Below are positions 44,048 through 53,322 of a DNA stretch of 64,000 bases, in pieces (the first letter of the stretch is position 1; every line of letters begins with the position of its first letter). Origin of the DNA: Kordiimonadaceae bacterium (GTDB taxonomy: Bacteria; Pseudomonadota; Alphaproteobacteria; Sphingomonadales; Kordiimonadaceae). The notes under the pieces are model-generated. The model did not search any database. It was given only the letters and a program-made list of their open reading frames with translations, and was not told where the DNA came from. The stretch is taken from assembly GCA_017640725.1 (NCBI GenBank), contig JAEPQB010000002.1, positions 310,001 to 374,000 on the forward strand. Reading direction: 5' to 3'. The position numbers and the translations under genes were made by a program.

Positions 44048-45405
44048 CCGAGACCAGGATTATCACGTTTTTGAGCGAGCTCACACCGATGAGCTATGGC
44101 AAGACTTACTGCCAGTATGGCAACCCAAAGGTAAGAAACCGCGGGCATTTGCAGCGAAAAATCCACAGTAGAATGAATAGCAAGCTGCAAACTCGTCGTA
44201 ATCCCCAGAGCAATAAACGCTCTATACTGCAAGCCAAAAACTAGTCGACGCACCAAGAATACTATAGCAATACCCAACGCCATCAAAAACCACACAGCTG
44301 CTGGAATTCCTGCTGTATGGGCCAGTTCCAGATAATCGCTGTGAGCGCGGCTAAACCACCCTGGCTCGTCCGGAGACCGATAAGTCAAATGAACTGGGTC
44401 AAATGCACCGAGGCCGTATCCGAGCAATGGCCGGTCTTCAATTGCTTCAACAACATGTGGGTAGTTTATGAATCTACGGTCTGCGCTGGTATCTTTTTGC
44501 AACCTTGTGTCCAAGGTTTGTCCACTGAGGTAAAACAGCCCCGCTGCAATCGCCAATCCTGTGCTATAGGCTGCAACTCTTTTGCCCCAATTCGCTGAGC
44601 GTTGGTATCGGTTGGGACTCAGCAAAAACAAAACAAAAACACCCAAAGCAACTGAAACGAAACCGGCTCGCGAATTCGTCAGGATTACAGCAGTTGCTGT
44701 CAACAGAATGGCAATCGGTAGCCACCATGCTTTTTGCAGCATGGTTTCCAAGAGGTGCCTGTACAACTCCCGCCCCGTACGATTTTCTGCCAATTCGGCT
44801 TGTGTCCAATAAAAAGCATAGGCAACCAAACACTGAAGCCCCAGCCCGGCATAGGCCGCATAGCTGTTTCTGTTAACAAAACTGCTGGTCAATGACTCGT
44901 GCCCGGTCCATTTTTCATACCAAAGAACAGTTTCGTTCCCCGATACGAATACAGTGAACCCATAAGCGGCGTAGATAAGTCCAACTATGCCACAAAAACG
45001 AACCAGTTGAACGCCTCGGTCCCTGCGGTCCACGAAACCAAAAACCAGATAGGCGAATAAAACATGGGACAAAAAGAAACTGCTGACAGCAATTGTTCGA
45101 GAGGGTGACACGGATATAGTCGCCAGACGTTCCAGGCTGGCATCGACGGAGGGTATGGCTAATTCCGGGCTGGAGCCAATCGGCAAGAAGGCCTGCGCAA
45201 ACCCCCATCCCACAAATGCTAAAACCATAGCAGCGCTCACCCCCAAGGGAGACGGCAATTGAGCATTTCCGCGTTTACGTGTGATAAAGAACTGTGCAAG
45301 AAACAAGACGCCGATGAGAGAAACCCACAACCATTGCCAAACAGGTCTGGCACTGGCCAGAGGAAGTGGCGACAAGCCCAGGAGAAAATAGATCATCCAA
45401 CGCAC
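44044..45405 (-). CDS. O-antigen ligase/polymerase-like membrane protein (Wzy_C/WaaL family)
   Basis: A 453-residue protein with about 11-12 hydrophobic helices and a large extracytoplasmic loop (about 310-360). The loop contains PLLGYGLGAFDPVHLTY and HSDYLELAHTAGIP, the family's conserved loop with Arg/His. Such proteins ligate undecaprenyl-linked glycans to lipid A core or polymerise repeat units; the two cannot be told apart by eye. GTG 45405 is the family-length start; ATG 45396 is an alternative. It lies 6 bases after the S10 peptidase gene. Confidence 0.83.
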   Translation of the reverse strand: MRWMIYFLLGLSPLPLASARPVWQWLWVSLIGVLFLAQFFITRKRGNAQLPSPLGVSAAMVLAFVGWGFAQAFLPIGSSPELAIPSVDASLERLATISVSPSRTIAVSSFFLSHVLFAYLVFGFVDRRDRGVQLVRFCGIVGLIYAAYGFTVFVSGNETVLWYEKWTGHESLTSSFVNRNSYAAYAGLGLQCLVAYAFYWTQAELAENRTGRELYRHLLETMLQKAWWLPIAILLTATAVILTNSRAGFVSVALGVFVLFLLSPNRYQRSANWGKRVAAYSTGLAIAAGLFYLSGQTLDTRLQKDTSADRRFINYPHVVEAIEDRPLLGYGLGAFDPVHLTYRSPDEPGWFSRAHSDYLELAHTAGIPAAVWFLMALGIAIVFLVRRLVFGLQYRAFIALGITTSLQLAIHSTVDFSLQMPAVSYLWVAILAVSLAIAHRCELAQKRDNPGLG

Positions 45406-45411
45406 TTTGAA

Positions 45412-46929
45412 TCAGCCTTTCTGCTTGTCGTTCAGCAAACGCTCAATAAACCTGCGGATATCTTTAGACAGTTGAACAAATGCAGGTTCATGAACATACA
45501 TCATATGCCCAGCATCATAATAAGTCATGGTCACGCGTGAGAAGTCTATTCCGTGGCGCGCAACAGTGAATTCTGCATCAAAAAAGGGCGTTATCAGGTC
45601 ATAGTACCCGGAGGCCACCAAGACCTGCAGCGAAGGGTTTTTAGCCATCGCGTCGGCTAATTTTGGCGCCGTATTGACGTAGGAAGGCTCGTGGTACCCT
45701 TCGCTGCGATCATAAACCCAGTTCTGCCCGACACTTGGGCCAGACGCATAATATGGCCGGTCTAGTGAAACGTTCAAAGTTTCACTCAAATACTTTTTGA
45801 ACGAAGATGAATAAGCGGCACTGATTGCTGCTGAGGCTGCATCAAACCTGGGGCTTTCCGCCATAACGTCCACATCTTGGGCTCGATACCGCGAATCTAA
45901 ACGCCCAACAATCGCGCCTTGCTCACGCAGTAACTCTTTTGCAAACCGCGCTGTGGGAATACGAAGGCGAGATTTCAGAAAGTAACTCTTATCGACGCCG
46001 GTGAATCGCTCTAGCAGACCAGCGATCCGGTCTGTATCCTGCTCAGACAAATATGCCCCTTTCACCAAGGCAGGTAAATATTCGTCAATCGTGAACTCTC
46101 GTACAGTATTGATAAACTGACTGAAATCTGCAGGTCGGTTTTCCAGTCGTTCATGATGCCAGGCGGTTGCGGCAAGGCTTGGAAGATATGTTGCAAAAGC
46201 AATCAGGTTGTCATTCACAGGTGTACTGCCCGTGTAATCCATGGCTTGGCTTATCATAATGACACCGCTCACACGTATGGGTTCGGGACCATCCTGTAGA
46301 TACGGCAACATGGCCGCAGACCGTGTGGTGCCAAAACTTTCGCCGGCGATGAACACAGGCGTGTTCCAACGCTTTTCGCGGCGCAACCATTCTCTCACTA
46401 TACTTGCAACTGATCTGGCATCCTCCTCCAGCCCAAATACATCCTCTGGCTTTCCCTCTCCCGCTAGTCGACTAAAACCGGTTCCAATCGGGTCAATAAA
46501 TACAAGGTCCGTTAAATCCAGAAGAGCCATTGGGTTTTTCTCAATGGCATAAGGCGGCAACCCTGGGTCGGAAGCGTCGCTTGGCACCCGCACCCGAACA
46601 GGCCCCATGAGCCCCATATGCAACCAAGTTGAGGCTGAACCAGGACCACCGTTGAAGATGAATGTTACGGGTCTGGAGCCTGAACGCGTGCCCGCTAAAT
46701 AGGACGTAAGCACGGCTTCTGCGTATACGCTACCATCATCTTTTTTTAACAGGAAATTTGAGACGTTAGCGGTGTAGTCCACCTTTCTGCCGCCAAAGTC
46801 TCCCGTGTGGCTGGTTTCAACACTGAAAAGCGCTGGGGGCTCTGCCAGTGCTTGGTCTTCACGTGTTTCGGCCATTACCCCCGAGGGTACCCAAAACAAA
46901 AAAGCTAATGTTGCAAGTGACTTAACCAA
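45412..46929 (-). CDS. Exported S10-family serine carboxypeptidase
   Basis: A 505-residue alpha/beta hydrolase with a signal peptide (cleavage near VMA|ET, about residue 20). Motifs: oxyanion-hole loop FNGGPGSASTWLH, nucleophile Ser in GESFGTTR, Asp in GYYDLITPFF and His in YDAGHMMYVHEPA. The length is typical for bacterial S10 peptidases. TTG appears to be the start, close behind GGGAGGGGG. It is co-directional with the O-antigen-ligase-like gene downstream, an unusual partnership. Confidence 0.88.
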   Translation of the reverse strand: MVKSLATLAFLFWVPSGVMAETREDQALAEPPALFSVETSHTGDFGGRKVDYTANVSNFLLKKDDGSVYAEAVLTSYLAGTRSGSRPVTFIFNGGPGSASTWLHMGLMGPVRVRVPSDASDPGLPPYAIEKNPMALLDLTDLVFIDPIGTGFSRLAGEGKPEDVFGLEEDARSVASIVREWLRREKRWNTPVFIAGESFGTTRSAAMLPYLQDGPEPIRVSGVIMISQAMDYTGSTPVNDNLIAFATYLPSLAATAWHHERLENRPADFSQFINTVREFTIDEYLPALVKGAYLSEQDTDRIAGLLERFTGVDKSYFLKSRLRIPTARFAKELLREQGAIVGRLDSRYRAQDVDVMAESPRFDAASAAISAAYSSSFKKYLSETLNVSLDRPYYASGPSVGQNWVYDRSEGYHEPSYVNTAPKLADAMAKNPSLQVLVASGYYDLITPFFDAEFTVARHGIDFSRVTMTYYDAGHMMYVHEPAFVQLSKDIRRFIERLLNDKQKG

Positions 46930-47145
46930 AACCCCCTCCCGACAAATCTCTAATTGCTATCTAAAGCAACCTTAGACAGTGCCGTCAAATATTCAAGCAA
47001 CAGACACAACTGGCACCCTATAAGCACAGTTGATCGGGGAAATGATTAATACTGCCGTATTTTCCTAAAATTGCGCTGGACTGTACTTAAGGCCAAAGCT
47101 ATTGCATTGTGTTGCGCGGTGCATGCATTGCATAGGTGGGGCAAA

Positions 47146-48162
47146 ATGAGTTTATTAGTAGCCTATTTCGGAATTGTGAGTGTTCTGTTGATCGCTCTCA
47201 ATGCACGCTATTTTGGCGAGCTTTTGGGGGTCATGGATGATCCTGCAAAAGAAAGTCACAAAAAGCACAAACTCCCCACACCTTTGGTGGGAGCCTTGAT
47301 GGTTGGTGTGCTTGCTCTGTTCATCATTGTTAATCAGTTTGTGTTTGAAACCAGCAGTCGAATGGTTGGTGTCAGTGTGTGCACCATATTGGTTGGCATA
47401 TTGGGTCTGTTTGACGACAAACTTCAGCTAAGCTGGCAAACCCGATTGATTGCCATCGGCGCGATTTCCTGCTTGCTGGTATTTTGGGTTCCTGAACTGC
47501 AACTGCAAAACCTGATGTGGTCCTTTGGGTATACCACCGAGCTCGGCCCTGTTTTTGGCCCAATTTTCACCGTTATGTGCCTCATGACTATAGTTGTTTC
47601 CTTCAACATGATGGATGGCTTCAACGGCGGCGTGATCGGGATGAGCCTAATCCTGTTTGTCATTATGGCCCTTGTTGCCACCAACCCACACCGTCAGGCG
47701 ATTTGCCTTTTCCTGGCTTCAGCCCTGGGCGTGATGTTCATATACAATATGAAAGGCGAGTTTTTTCTGGGCGATGGCGGTGCGTACGCGCTGGGGCTTT
47801 TGGTCGGGTCTACTGCCCTACTAACGTATAATTTGGGCGCCAGTATCGAGATATTCGGAGACACAATCTTTCTGTGGCTTACCATTCCAACTTTGGATTG
47901 CTTGAGGGTTGTTATCAAACGTAGGATTTCGAAAGAAAACCCGTTCTACGCCGGGCGTGATCATTTGCATCATATCCTGATGAACACCATGGGCCCGCTC
48001 AAAACGCTATTCGTTTTTCTAGCAACAACTGGCGGTTTTGCGGCTGCATCACTTTTTGCTGGTGCAAATACCTATATTCTCTTTCTTGGGCAATTGCTCT
48101 CGCTGTTGTTCATTGTTCGGCTTTCATCAAGTCGAAAACTTCTCAGTAAACCGGCAGAATAA
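47146..48162 (+). CDS. wecA: WecA/MraY-family undecaprenyl-phosphate sugar-1-phosphate transferase
   Basis: This enzyme starts lipid-linked glycan synthesis by moving GlcNAc-1-phosphate (or a related sugar) from UDP to undecaprenyl phosphate. The 338-residue protein has about 10-11 helices and the family motifs DDPAKESHKKH, FGLFDD-like ILGLFDDKLQ, NMMDGFNG, FFLGDGGAYALG and GRDHLHH. No C-terminal extension is present. ATG 47146 has AGGTGGGG upstream, so 25 in-frame codons upstream are rejected. It is divergent from the S10 gene. It may prime the polysaccharide made by the cluster at 56-64 kb. Confidence 0.87.
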   Translation: MSLLVAYFGIVSVLLIALNARYFGELLGVMDDPAKESHKKHKLPTPLVGALMVGVLALFIIVNQFVFETSSRMVGVSVCTILVGILGLFDDKLQLSWQTRLIAIGAISCLLVFWVPELQLQNLMWSFGYTTELGPVFGPIFTVMCLMTIVVSFNMMDGFNGGVIGMSLILFVIMALVATNPHRQAICLFLASALGVMFIYNMKGEFFLGDGGAYALGLLVGSTALLTYNLGASIEIFGDTIFLWLTIPTLDCLRVVIKRRISKENPFYAGRDHLHHILMNTMGPLKTLFVFLATTGGFAAASLFAGANTYILFLGQLLSLLFIVRLSSSRKLLSKPAE

Positions 48163-48571
48163 ACGACACAAGGCGAATAAGAGGCAAGAGACCGGCCACT
48201 TGATCAACCGAATTGCATGTTTAGCGGGGTAAAGCTTTTTCAAGTTTTCCGTTTTTAGAACGTCTTGTCGATGGGGTTTACTGGAGAATGTGACCAAACA
48301 CCTCGAAACAATCAGTTAAGTAAGCCTACCACACCAATAGGCTACCGCGTTGTTTAAGGGGCGATTATCGCAGCGTCGCCCGTCGCCTTCTCAAAACAAT
48401 TGAACGCTAAGCTATACCGCTTGTTGTCCTGATTTGGTTACTATATAACTTCGTAAAGACAAATCATACTGCACTATTAAAGACGAAAATCAGTCTACGC
48501 GACAGCCTCAATTTACTGGTGTAACGTCTTGCTGCGGAAAAAATCAGAGTTTAGCTAAGCGAATTGACCCC
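48163..48571. other. 409-base intergenic region without a recognised gene
   Basis: No open frame with coding character, RNA fold or terminator is recognised. The left part may be the 3' region of wecA; the right part (about 48420-48570) is AT-rich and probably contains the promoter for the phoX-ABC operon. Confidence 0.5.
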
Positions 48572-49951
48572 ATGAAGTTGACCAAACGCCAGTTCACTGC
48601 CCTTGCAACGTCATTTGCCTTCGCGGGCCTCGCGAAACACAGCACCCGTGCTGCTGATGGGGTCACCGGCAATTCAGTCGGTTACGGCCCGCTTGTTGCT
48701 GACCCCAATGCCCTGCTCGATTTGCCTGAGGGGTTTTCCTACAAAGTCATCTCCCGTTTTGCAGAGACAATGAGCGACGGGTTCAACGTCCCGGACAATG
48801 CTGACGGCATGGGCTGCTTCAAGCTGGATGACGACAGAGTTGTGCTCGTGCGCAACCATGAACTGAATATTTCAAATGGTGACCGGGGGCCCGCCACAAA
48901 CAACCAGCAGGTGGATTTTTCGGTGTATGACAAGCGCAGTGACGGCCCTGCCCTACCGGGCGGCACCACCACCCTCGTCTACAACATGAAAACCGGCGCG
49001 TTAGAGCAAGAGTTTATCAGCCTGCTGGGCACTGTCCGCAACTGTGCGGGCGGCGTGACGCCGTGGGGCAGCTGGCTCACTTGCGAAGAAAATGTAACGC
49101 TTGGTGGTGGCGAGGTCTCGAAAGACCATGGATGGGTTTTTGAAGTACCCTCCAACGCACGCGAACCTGTTGAGCCCAAACCGATCACAGCCATGGGGCG
49201 CTTTAATCATGAAGCGGCCGCAATCGACCCTCGCACGGGCATCGTTTACATGACCGAAGACCGGGACGATAGCCTGTTCTACCGCTTCATCCCCAAAACT
49301 CCTGGCAACCTGCACGCAGGCGGCAGATTGCAGGCGCTGGGGTTTGCAGGCGATGGGTTTGCGGGCCAGGGAGCAAGTGCCGACAGCCGCAACTGGGATG
49401 ACCCAATCTGGGATGTTGGTGATTGGGTTGACGCCGTTTGGATTGACCTAGACAACACCCACAGCCCGGACACTGATGACTTACGGGTAAGGGGCCAGGC
49501 TAAAGGCGCCGCAATTTTCGCCCGCGGTGAAGGCATTCACTGGGGAGACGGTGAGCTCTATTTCTGTTGCACATCTGGTGGCCGCGCCGAGCTTGGGCAG
49601 ATTATGCGTTACGTGCCGAGCGCCGCTGAAGGCACGGGCGCAGAAACCAGCGAGCCTGGCAAGCTGCAACTGTTCCTCGAGTCAAACGACCCAAACAATT
49701 TCAACTTTGGTGACAATCTGACCGTCGCACCTGATGGCCAGTTGCTGGTATGCGAAGACCAGTATACGGATGGCGCCGTAAACCATATCCGCGGTGTCAC
49801 AAAAGACGGTCTGGCCTATGACTTTGCCAGAGTTCGCATTCAATCCGAAACAGCTGGTGCCTGTTTCTCCCCGGACGGCACAACATTGTTCGTGAATGTT
49901 TTCAGCCCAACCAGAACGCTCGCAATAACCGGCCCATGGCACCATCTGTAA
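48572..49951 (+). CDS. phoX: PhoX-family phosphatase (DUF839)
   Basis: PhoX enzymes are Ca/Fe-dependent periplasmic alkaline phosphatases, usually Tat-exported. The 459-residue protein has an N-terminal export signal (about 1-28, with Lys-Arg rather than twin Arg: TKRQFTALATSF, cut near TRA|AD). The DUF839 propeller has VLVRNHELN, CAGGVTPWGSWLTCEEN, GRFNHEAAAIDPRTG and YMTEDRDDSLFYRF. The cysteine pair and acidic metal ligands appear intact. The catalytic function of many DUF839 proteins is untested. Its TAA shares one base with the ABC ATPase start, suggesting functional linkage. Confidence 0.85.
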   Translation: MKLTKRQFTALATSFAFAGLAKHSTRAADGVTGNSVGYGPLVADPNALLDLPEGFSYKVISRFAETMSDGFNVPDNADGMGCFKLDDDRVVLVRNHELNISNGDRGPATNNQQVDFSVYDKRSDGPALPGGTTTLVYNMKTGALEQEFISLLGTVRNCAGGVTPWGSWLTCEENVTLGGGEVSKDHGWVFEVPSNAREPVEPKPITAMGRFNHEAAAIDPRTGIVYMTEDRDDSLFYRFIPKTPGNLHAGGRLQALGFAGDGFAGQGASADSRNWDDPIWDVGDWVDAVWIDLDNTHSPDTDDLRVRGQAKGAAIFARGEGIHWGDGELYFCCTSGGRAELGQIMRYVPSAAEGTGAETSEPGKLQLFLESNDPNNFNFGDNLTVAPDGQLLVCEDQYTDGAVNHIRGVTKDGLAYDFARVRIQSETAGACFSPDGTTLFVNVFSPTRTLAITGPWHHL

Positions 49952-50616
49952 TGTCTGACATTCCTCTACTGCAGGTCACCGAACTTCGTCACTCATACGG
50001 CGACAAGCAAGTATTGTCGCTCGACACCTGGCAGCTCCTGACCGGCGAGCACCAATTGTTGCTGGGGCCGTCCGGCAGCGGGAAGACCACACTGCTGGGT
50101 ATATTGTCCGGGCTTCTATCACCGTCGGAAGGCACAATTAACGCGATGGGCCGGGACGTCGGCAACATGACCCTCAGCGAACTTTCCTCTTTCAGGGCCC
50201 GCAACTTTGGTTTTGTGTTTCAGGACCATCATTTGGTCTCCAGCTTGAGTGTGGAGGAAAACCTCAGGCTTGCGAGGCACCTCGCCAACCTGCCCGCGGA
50301 CCAAGACTGGGAAAATCAGCTATTTGACCGTTTGGGTTTAACGAGTTTGCGCACATCAAAACCAGCGTCTTTAAGCCACGGGGAAGCGCAGCGCGCCGCC
50401 ATCGCCCGCGCCGCTGTCACGCGGCCAAAGCTGTTGCTGGCGGACGAACCCACATCTGCGCTTGATGATGACAACACCCAGCGCGTGATGGCGCTTCTGA
50501 AATCCCTGAGTGAACAAGCCGGCTCCACCATGTTGGTGGCAAGTCACGACAGCCGCTTAAAGCCATTTTTCGAGCGGACATTCACCCTCAGCAAGCTTGA
50601 GGAGCGCATCTCATGA
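49951..50616 (+). CDS. ABC transporter ATP-binding protein (LolD/MacB-like)
   Basis: A 221-residue ATPase with Walker A GPSGSGKTT, Q-loop FGFVFQDHHLV, signature LSHGEAQRAAIARA (variant with His in place of the usual Gly/Ser) and Walker B LLLADEPTSALDDDN. It belongs to the MacB/LolD subfamily that pairs with FtsX-like permeases. The next gene encodes that permease with an overlap (ATGATGA). ATG 49951 overlaps the phoX stop; there is no good separate ribosome site, so translational coupling is likely. Confidence 0.93.
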   Translation: MSDIPLLQVTELRHSYGDKQVLSLDTWQLLTGEHQLLLGPSGSGKTTLLGILSGLLSPSEGTINAMGRDVGNMTLSELSSFRARNFGFVFQDHHLVSSLSVEENLRLARHLANLPADQDWENQLFDRLGLTSLRTSKPASLSHGEAQRAAIARAAVTRPKLLLADEPTSALDDDNTQRVMALLKSLSEQAGSTMLVASHDSRLKPFFERTFTLSKLEERIS

Positions 50617-51995
50617 TGCCGTATCTCTTCAAACTAACGTGGGCAAACCTCACTAGCCGACCTTTGGCAAGCTGGCTTACAGTCGCCACCCTGGCTGCGG
50701 CCGTAGCTTTAATTTCGGTGCTGCTTCAGTTTTCAAGCCACACCAGTCAAAGGCTTGAGCGGGATCTGGCTGGCGTGGACCTGGTTGTTGGCGCAAAGGG
50801 CAGCCCGCTTCAGTTGATTTTATCCAGCCTGCTTCATGTCGACGTGCCCACGGGCAACATACCTCTTGCGGACGCACAGCGGATTATGCGGGACCCGTTC
50901 ACCCGGTCAGCTGTGCCACTGGCGCTGGGTGACAGCTTCCGTGGGTTTCGCATAGTCGGCACTGACACCACGTTCCTCTCACTTTATGAGGCTGAAATAG
51001 CTGACGGGGCACTTTGGACTGAACCTCAACAAGTGGTTATTGGCTCGCAGGTTGCCAAGCAGCTTGGCATGAAACTAGGCCAGAGGTTCTTTGGCGGCCA
51101 CGGCTTGTCCTTCTCGGATGCGGACCTTGCTCAACATGAACATGCAGCCTATGAGGTCGTTGGTATTCTTGATCAACATACAAGTATCGTCGACAGGCTG
51201 ATTATAACCTCAGTCGACAGTGTTTGGCATGCACATGAAGTTCCGCAAACTCAAGAGCCAGATCATGCTGAGCGGCACGACGAAGAGGATCACCTTGATG
51301 CAGCGCATCATGATGAAGAACACCACGATGAGGATGAGCATCATAATGAGGTAGAGCATCATAATGAGGTAGAGTGTCATGACGAAGAAGAGCATCATGA
51401 AGAACAAGACCATGCACTTTCAAATCTGAAGACCATGGAGCCCGATGGAAAAGCCGTAACCGCCTTGTTAGTAAAATACAGATCGTCGATCGCAGCGGTC
51501 AGGATGCCAAAGGCGATCAATGACCAACCTGGCCTTCAGGCGGCCTCTCCTGCACTCGAAATCACTCGCCTCTATAATTTGTCAGCGGGGCTCATGGACG
51601 CAGGCAAAATTTTGGCCATCATCATGACCGTTATCGGCGGCCTTAGTATTTTTGTTGCGGTCAGCAATGCGGCTGTCAATAAAACATATGATATCGCTTT
51701 GCTGCGCGCGATGGGGACTAAACCAAAGGATGTTTTCCTTCAACAATTGTGTGAAGGCGTGATTGTCTCTTCATTTGCCGGCATTTTGGGCATAGGTTTA
51801 GCGCATGGTCTATTACTGCTGGCAGCCGCTGTATATGCGCCGCTGGCTGTCTTCGGGCTGAATGGGTCTCAGTTATTTGTCGCCGAAGGCTACTTATTGC
51901 TGGGCACAGTGCTTGTTGGCATTGTGGCTGTGACCTGGCCAGCGCTGAATTGCTATAAGGTGGACCCCATGTTGTTGCTTAAGGGAAACCGATAA
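50613..51995 (+). CDS. FtsX-like ABC permease with a His/Asp/Glu-rich periplasmic loop
   Basis: A 460-residue permease with one N-terminal helix (about 20-40), a periplasmic MacB_PCD-like domain and three C-terminal helices (about 330-355, 380-405 and 420-450). The periplasmic domain holds a striking insertion at about 206-267 with 17 histidines, one Cys and many Asp/Glu (HHDEEHHDEDEHHNE and similar), a likely Zn/Ni/Cu-binding loop. The FtsX cytoplasmic motif reads IALLRAMGTKPKDVF. Neighbours are the MacB-like ATPase and a DUF3299 protein, an arrangement seen in zinc-regulated ABC operons. Transport direction and metal are inference. Confidence 0.9.
   Translation: MMPYLFKLTWANLTSRPLASWLTVATLAAAVALISVLLQFSSHTSQRLERDLAGVDLVVGAKGSPLQLILSSLLHVDVPTGNIPLADAQRIMRDPFTRSAVPLALGDSFRGFRIVGTDTTFLSLYEAEIADGALWTEPQQVVIGSQVAKQLGMKLGQRFFGGHGLSFSDADLAQHEHAAYEVVGILDQHTSIVDRLIITSVDSVWHAHEVPQTQEPDHAERHDEEDHLDAAHHDEEHHDEDEHHNEVEHHNEVECHDEEEHHEEQDHALSNLKTMEPDGKAVTALLVKYRSSIAAVRMPKAINDQPGLQAASPALEITRLYNLSAGLMDAGKILAIIMTVIGGLSIFVAVSNAAVNKTYDIALLRAMGTKPKDVFLQQLCEGVIVSSFAGILGIGLAHGLLLLAAAVYAPLAVFGLNGSQLFVAEGYLLLGTVLVGIVAVTWPALNCYKVDPMLLLKGNR
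51336..51371 (+). repeat. Perfect 18-bp tandem duplication in the His-rich coding segment
   Basis: Two adjacent identical copies of an 18-base unit (51336-51353 and 51354-51371) encode Glu-His-His-Asn-Glu-Val twice. This is a probable product of replication slippage and shows how the metal-binding loop can lengthen or shorten in steps of six residues. Confidence 0.95.
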
Positions 51996-51996
51996 A

Positions 51997-52515
51997 ATGC
52001 GGCTGTTTGTTTTTTCTCTACTAATGATTTTTTCACTGAGCACTGCGGGTAGCGCCCGACAGAGTACCTTTTGGGAACAGGAAATCCCTGACCTTGAAGA
52101 TGATCTGGGCCAGATTTGGCGCCCGGCGCCAGCACCGCCCGGCGCACTTGACTGGAGCATTTTGATGAACATCGTCGTAGAAGAAGAACTCGTCGATAAT
52201 TTCATTCAGTATGTGCCCAGCTTCACGTCGCTGGTGCAGTCGTTTGATGATAAAACCATCAAACTGAATGGCTATATGGTGCCACTTGAGGCGACCGAAG
52301 AACAAAGCCATTTTATTTTGATGGCCTACCCACACGCGTGCCCATTTCACATGCCCGGTGGACCAGCTGCCTATGTCGAAATTCAGGCGGATTTCCCCGT
52401 CAAATTCACGTATGACCCGGTACTGGTTGAAGGGCATTTCCAAATTCTGGAAGATTTTTCGGGTGGCGTTTTCTATCGCATCAGCGCCGCGCGCCAGGTG
52501 ACAAACGAGAACTAA
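51997..52515 (+). CDS. DUF3299-domain exported protein
   Basis: A 172-residue protein with a signal peptide (cleavage near GSA|RQ, about residue 20) and a DUF3299 domain. Typical parts are IKLNGYMVPLE and the Cys/His-containing segment YPHACPFHMPGGPAAYVEI, then VLVEGHFQI. Members are commonly encoded next to an ABC ATPase and permease in metal-related operons and could bind metal through the Cys/His segment. It starts 1 base after the permease stop. Confidence 0.8.
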   Translation: MRLFVFSLLMIFSLSTAGSARQSTFWEQEIPDLEDDLGQIWRPAPAPPGALDWSILMNIVVEEELVDNFIQYVPSFTSLVQSFDDKTIKLNGYMVPLEATEEQSHFILMAYPHACPFHMPGGPAAYVEIQADFPVKFTYDPVLVEGHFQILEDFSGGVFYRISAARQVTNEN

Positions 52516-52915
52516 AGCCCTGCCTCGCGTCAAAGGTAATTTAGTTGTTGGAATGGAATTCGGTTCTCCTATTTGTGGGTTTAATCCAAAATGCAGAGCA
52601 TACCAATAATTTATGTTCATCCTCAGTGATAGTGCGAATGATTGCTTCAGATAATGCAGTTATTCGCTGGCAATTTCACAATTGTCAGACAGCATTTCAC
52701 AAAAAACGGGAAATGGGTTTTCAACAATAACCAAAAACTGACAACTCAATGACAGAGATTTCCAGCCAGTCTATAATCGCGCGTCGACTTGGCTTCGAGG
52801 AAATATTGATTTAACATCATAGAAACAAAGGCTTCATCCCCTTGTTGGAGAACCAGATGACATTTGAAGCTCCGCAGAGAAGGTCAAGCCTTTATAGGCA
52901 GCCGTTTGACTGTAT
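52516..52915. other. 400-base AT-rich non-coding stretch before IS remnant 1
   Basis: There is no credible coding frame, known RNA or clear terminator. It lies between the DUF3299 stop and the first recognised IS end. Base composition shifts toward A+T, consistent with the edge of acquired DNA. Confidence 0.5.
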
Positions 52916-53002
52916 TGTACCCCCTCAGCACAAGTTGGACATTCTGAACATGTAGAGTAAGAGTTTGTTTGTGGGTTCATCGAAGTGACGTGAGGAAAAC
53001 AG

Positions 53003-53310
53003 ATGAAACGTAAACAATCAGGAAAGTCTGGCAAAGCCAGTAGCGCTGAGACGAAGGTAAAGGATGTCTGTGGGGAGACCCGAACGACCTATTCCTCAGA
53101 ATAGAATATCCGCATCACAATTGAAGGCATGTCCGGTGAGTGCATCATCGCCGAGCTGTGTCGCCGGTAAGACATCAACCAGAACTTCTATTACCGTTAG
53201 TCGCAAGGCTCCCTCGAAGCTGGCATGAAGCGGCTCTACGGTGACACCGAACGTGTAGCCAACACTGCCGAGGTCAGGACCGACAGAAAAGTGGCTAACT
53301 CAAGGAAGCT
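53003..53310 (+). pseudogene. IS3-family transposase OrfA, broken by stops and truncated
   Basis: The frame from ATG 53003 matches the OrfA helix-turn-helix protein (KRKQSGKSGKAS, then IRITIEGMSGECIIAELCRR, NQNFYY, GMKRLYGDTERVANTAEV). In-frame stops fall after YSSE, ELCRR and NFYYR. The 3' part runs out of homology at about 53310, at the internal deletion. Confidence 0.8.
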
Positions 53311-53322
53311 CCAGCGGAACAG

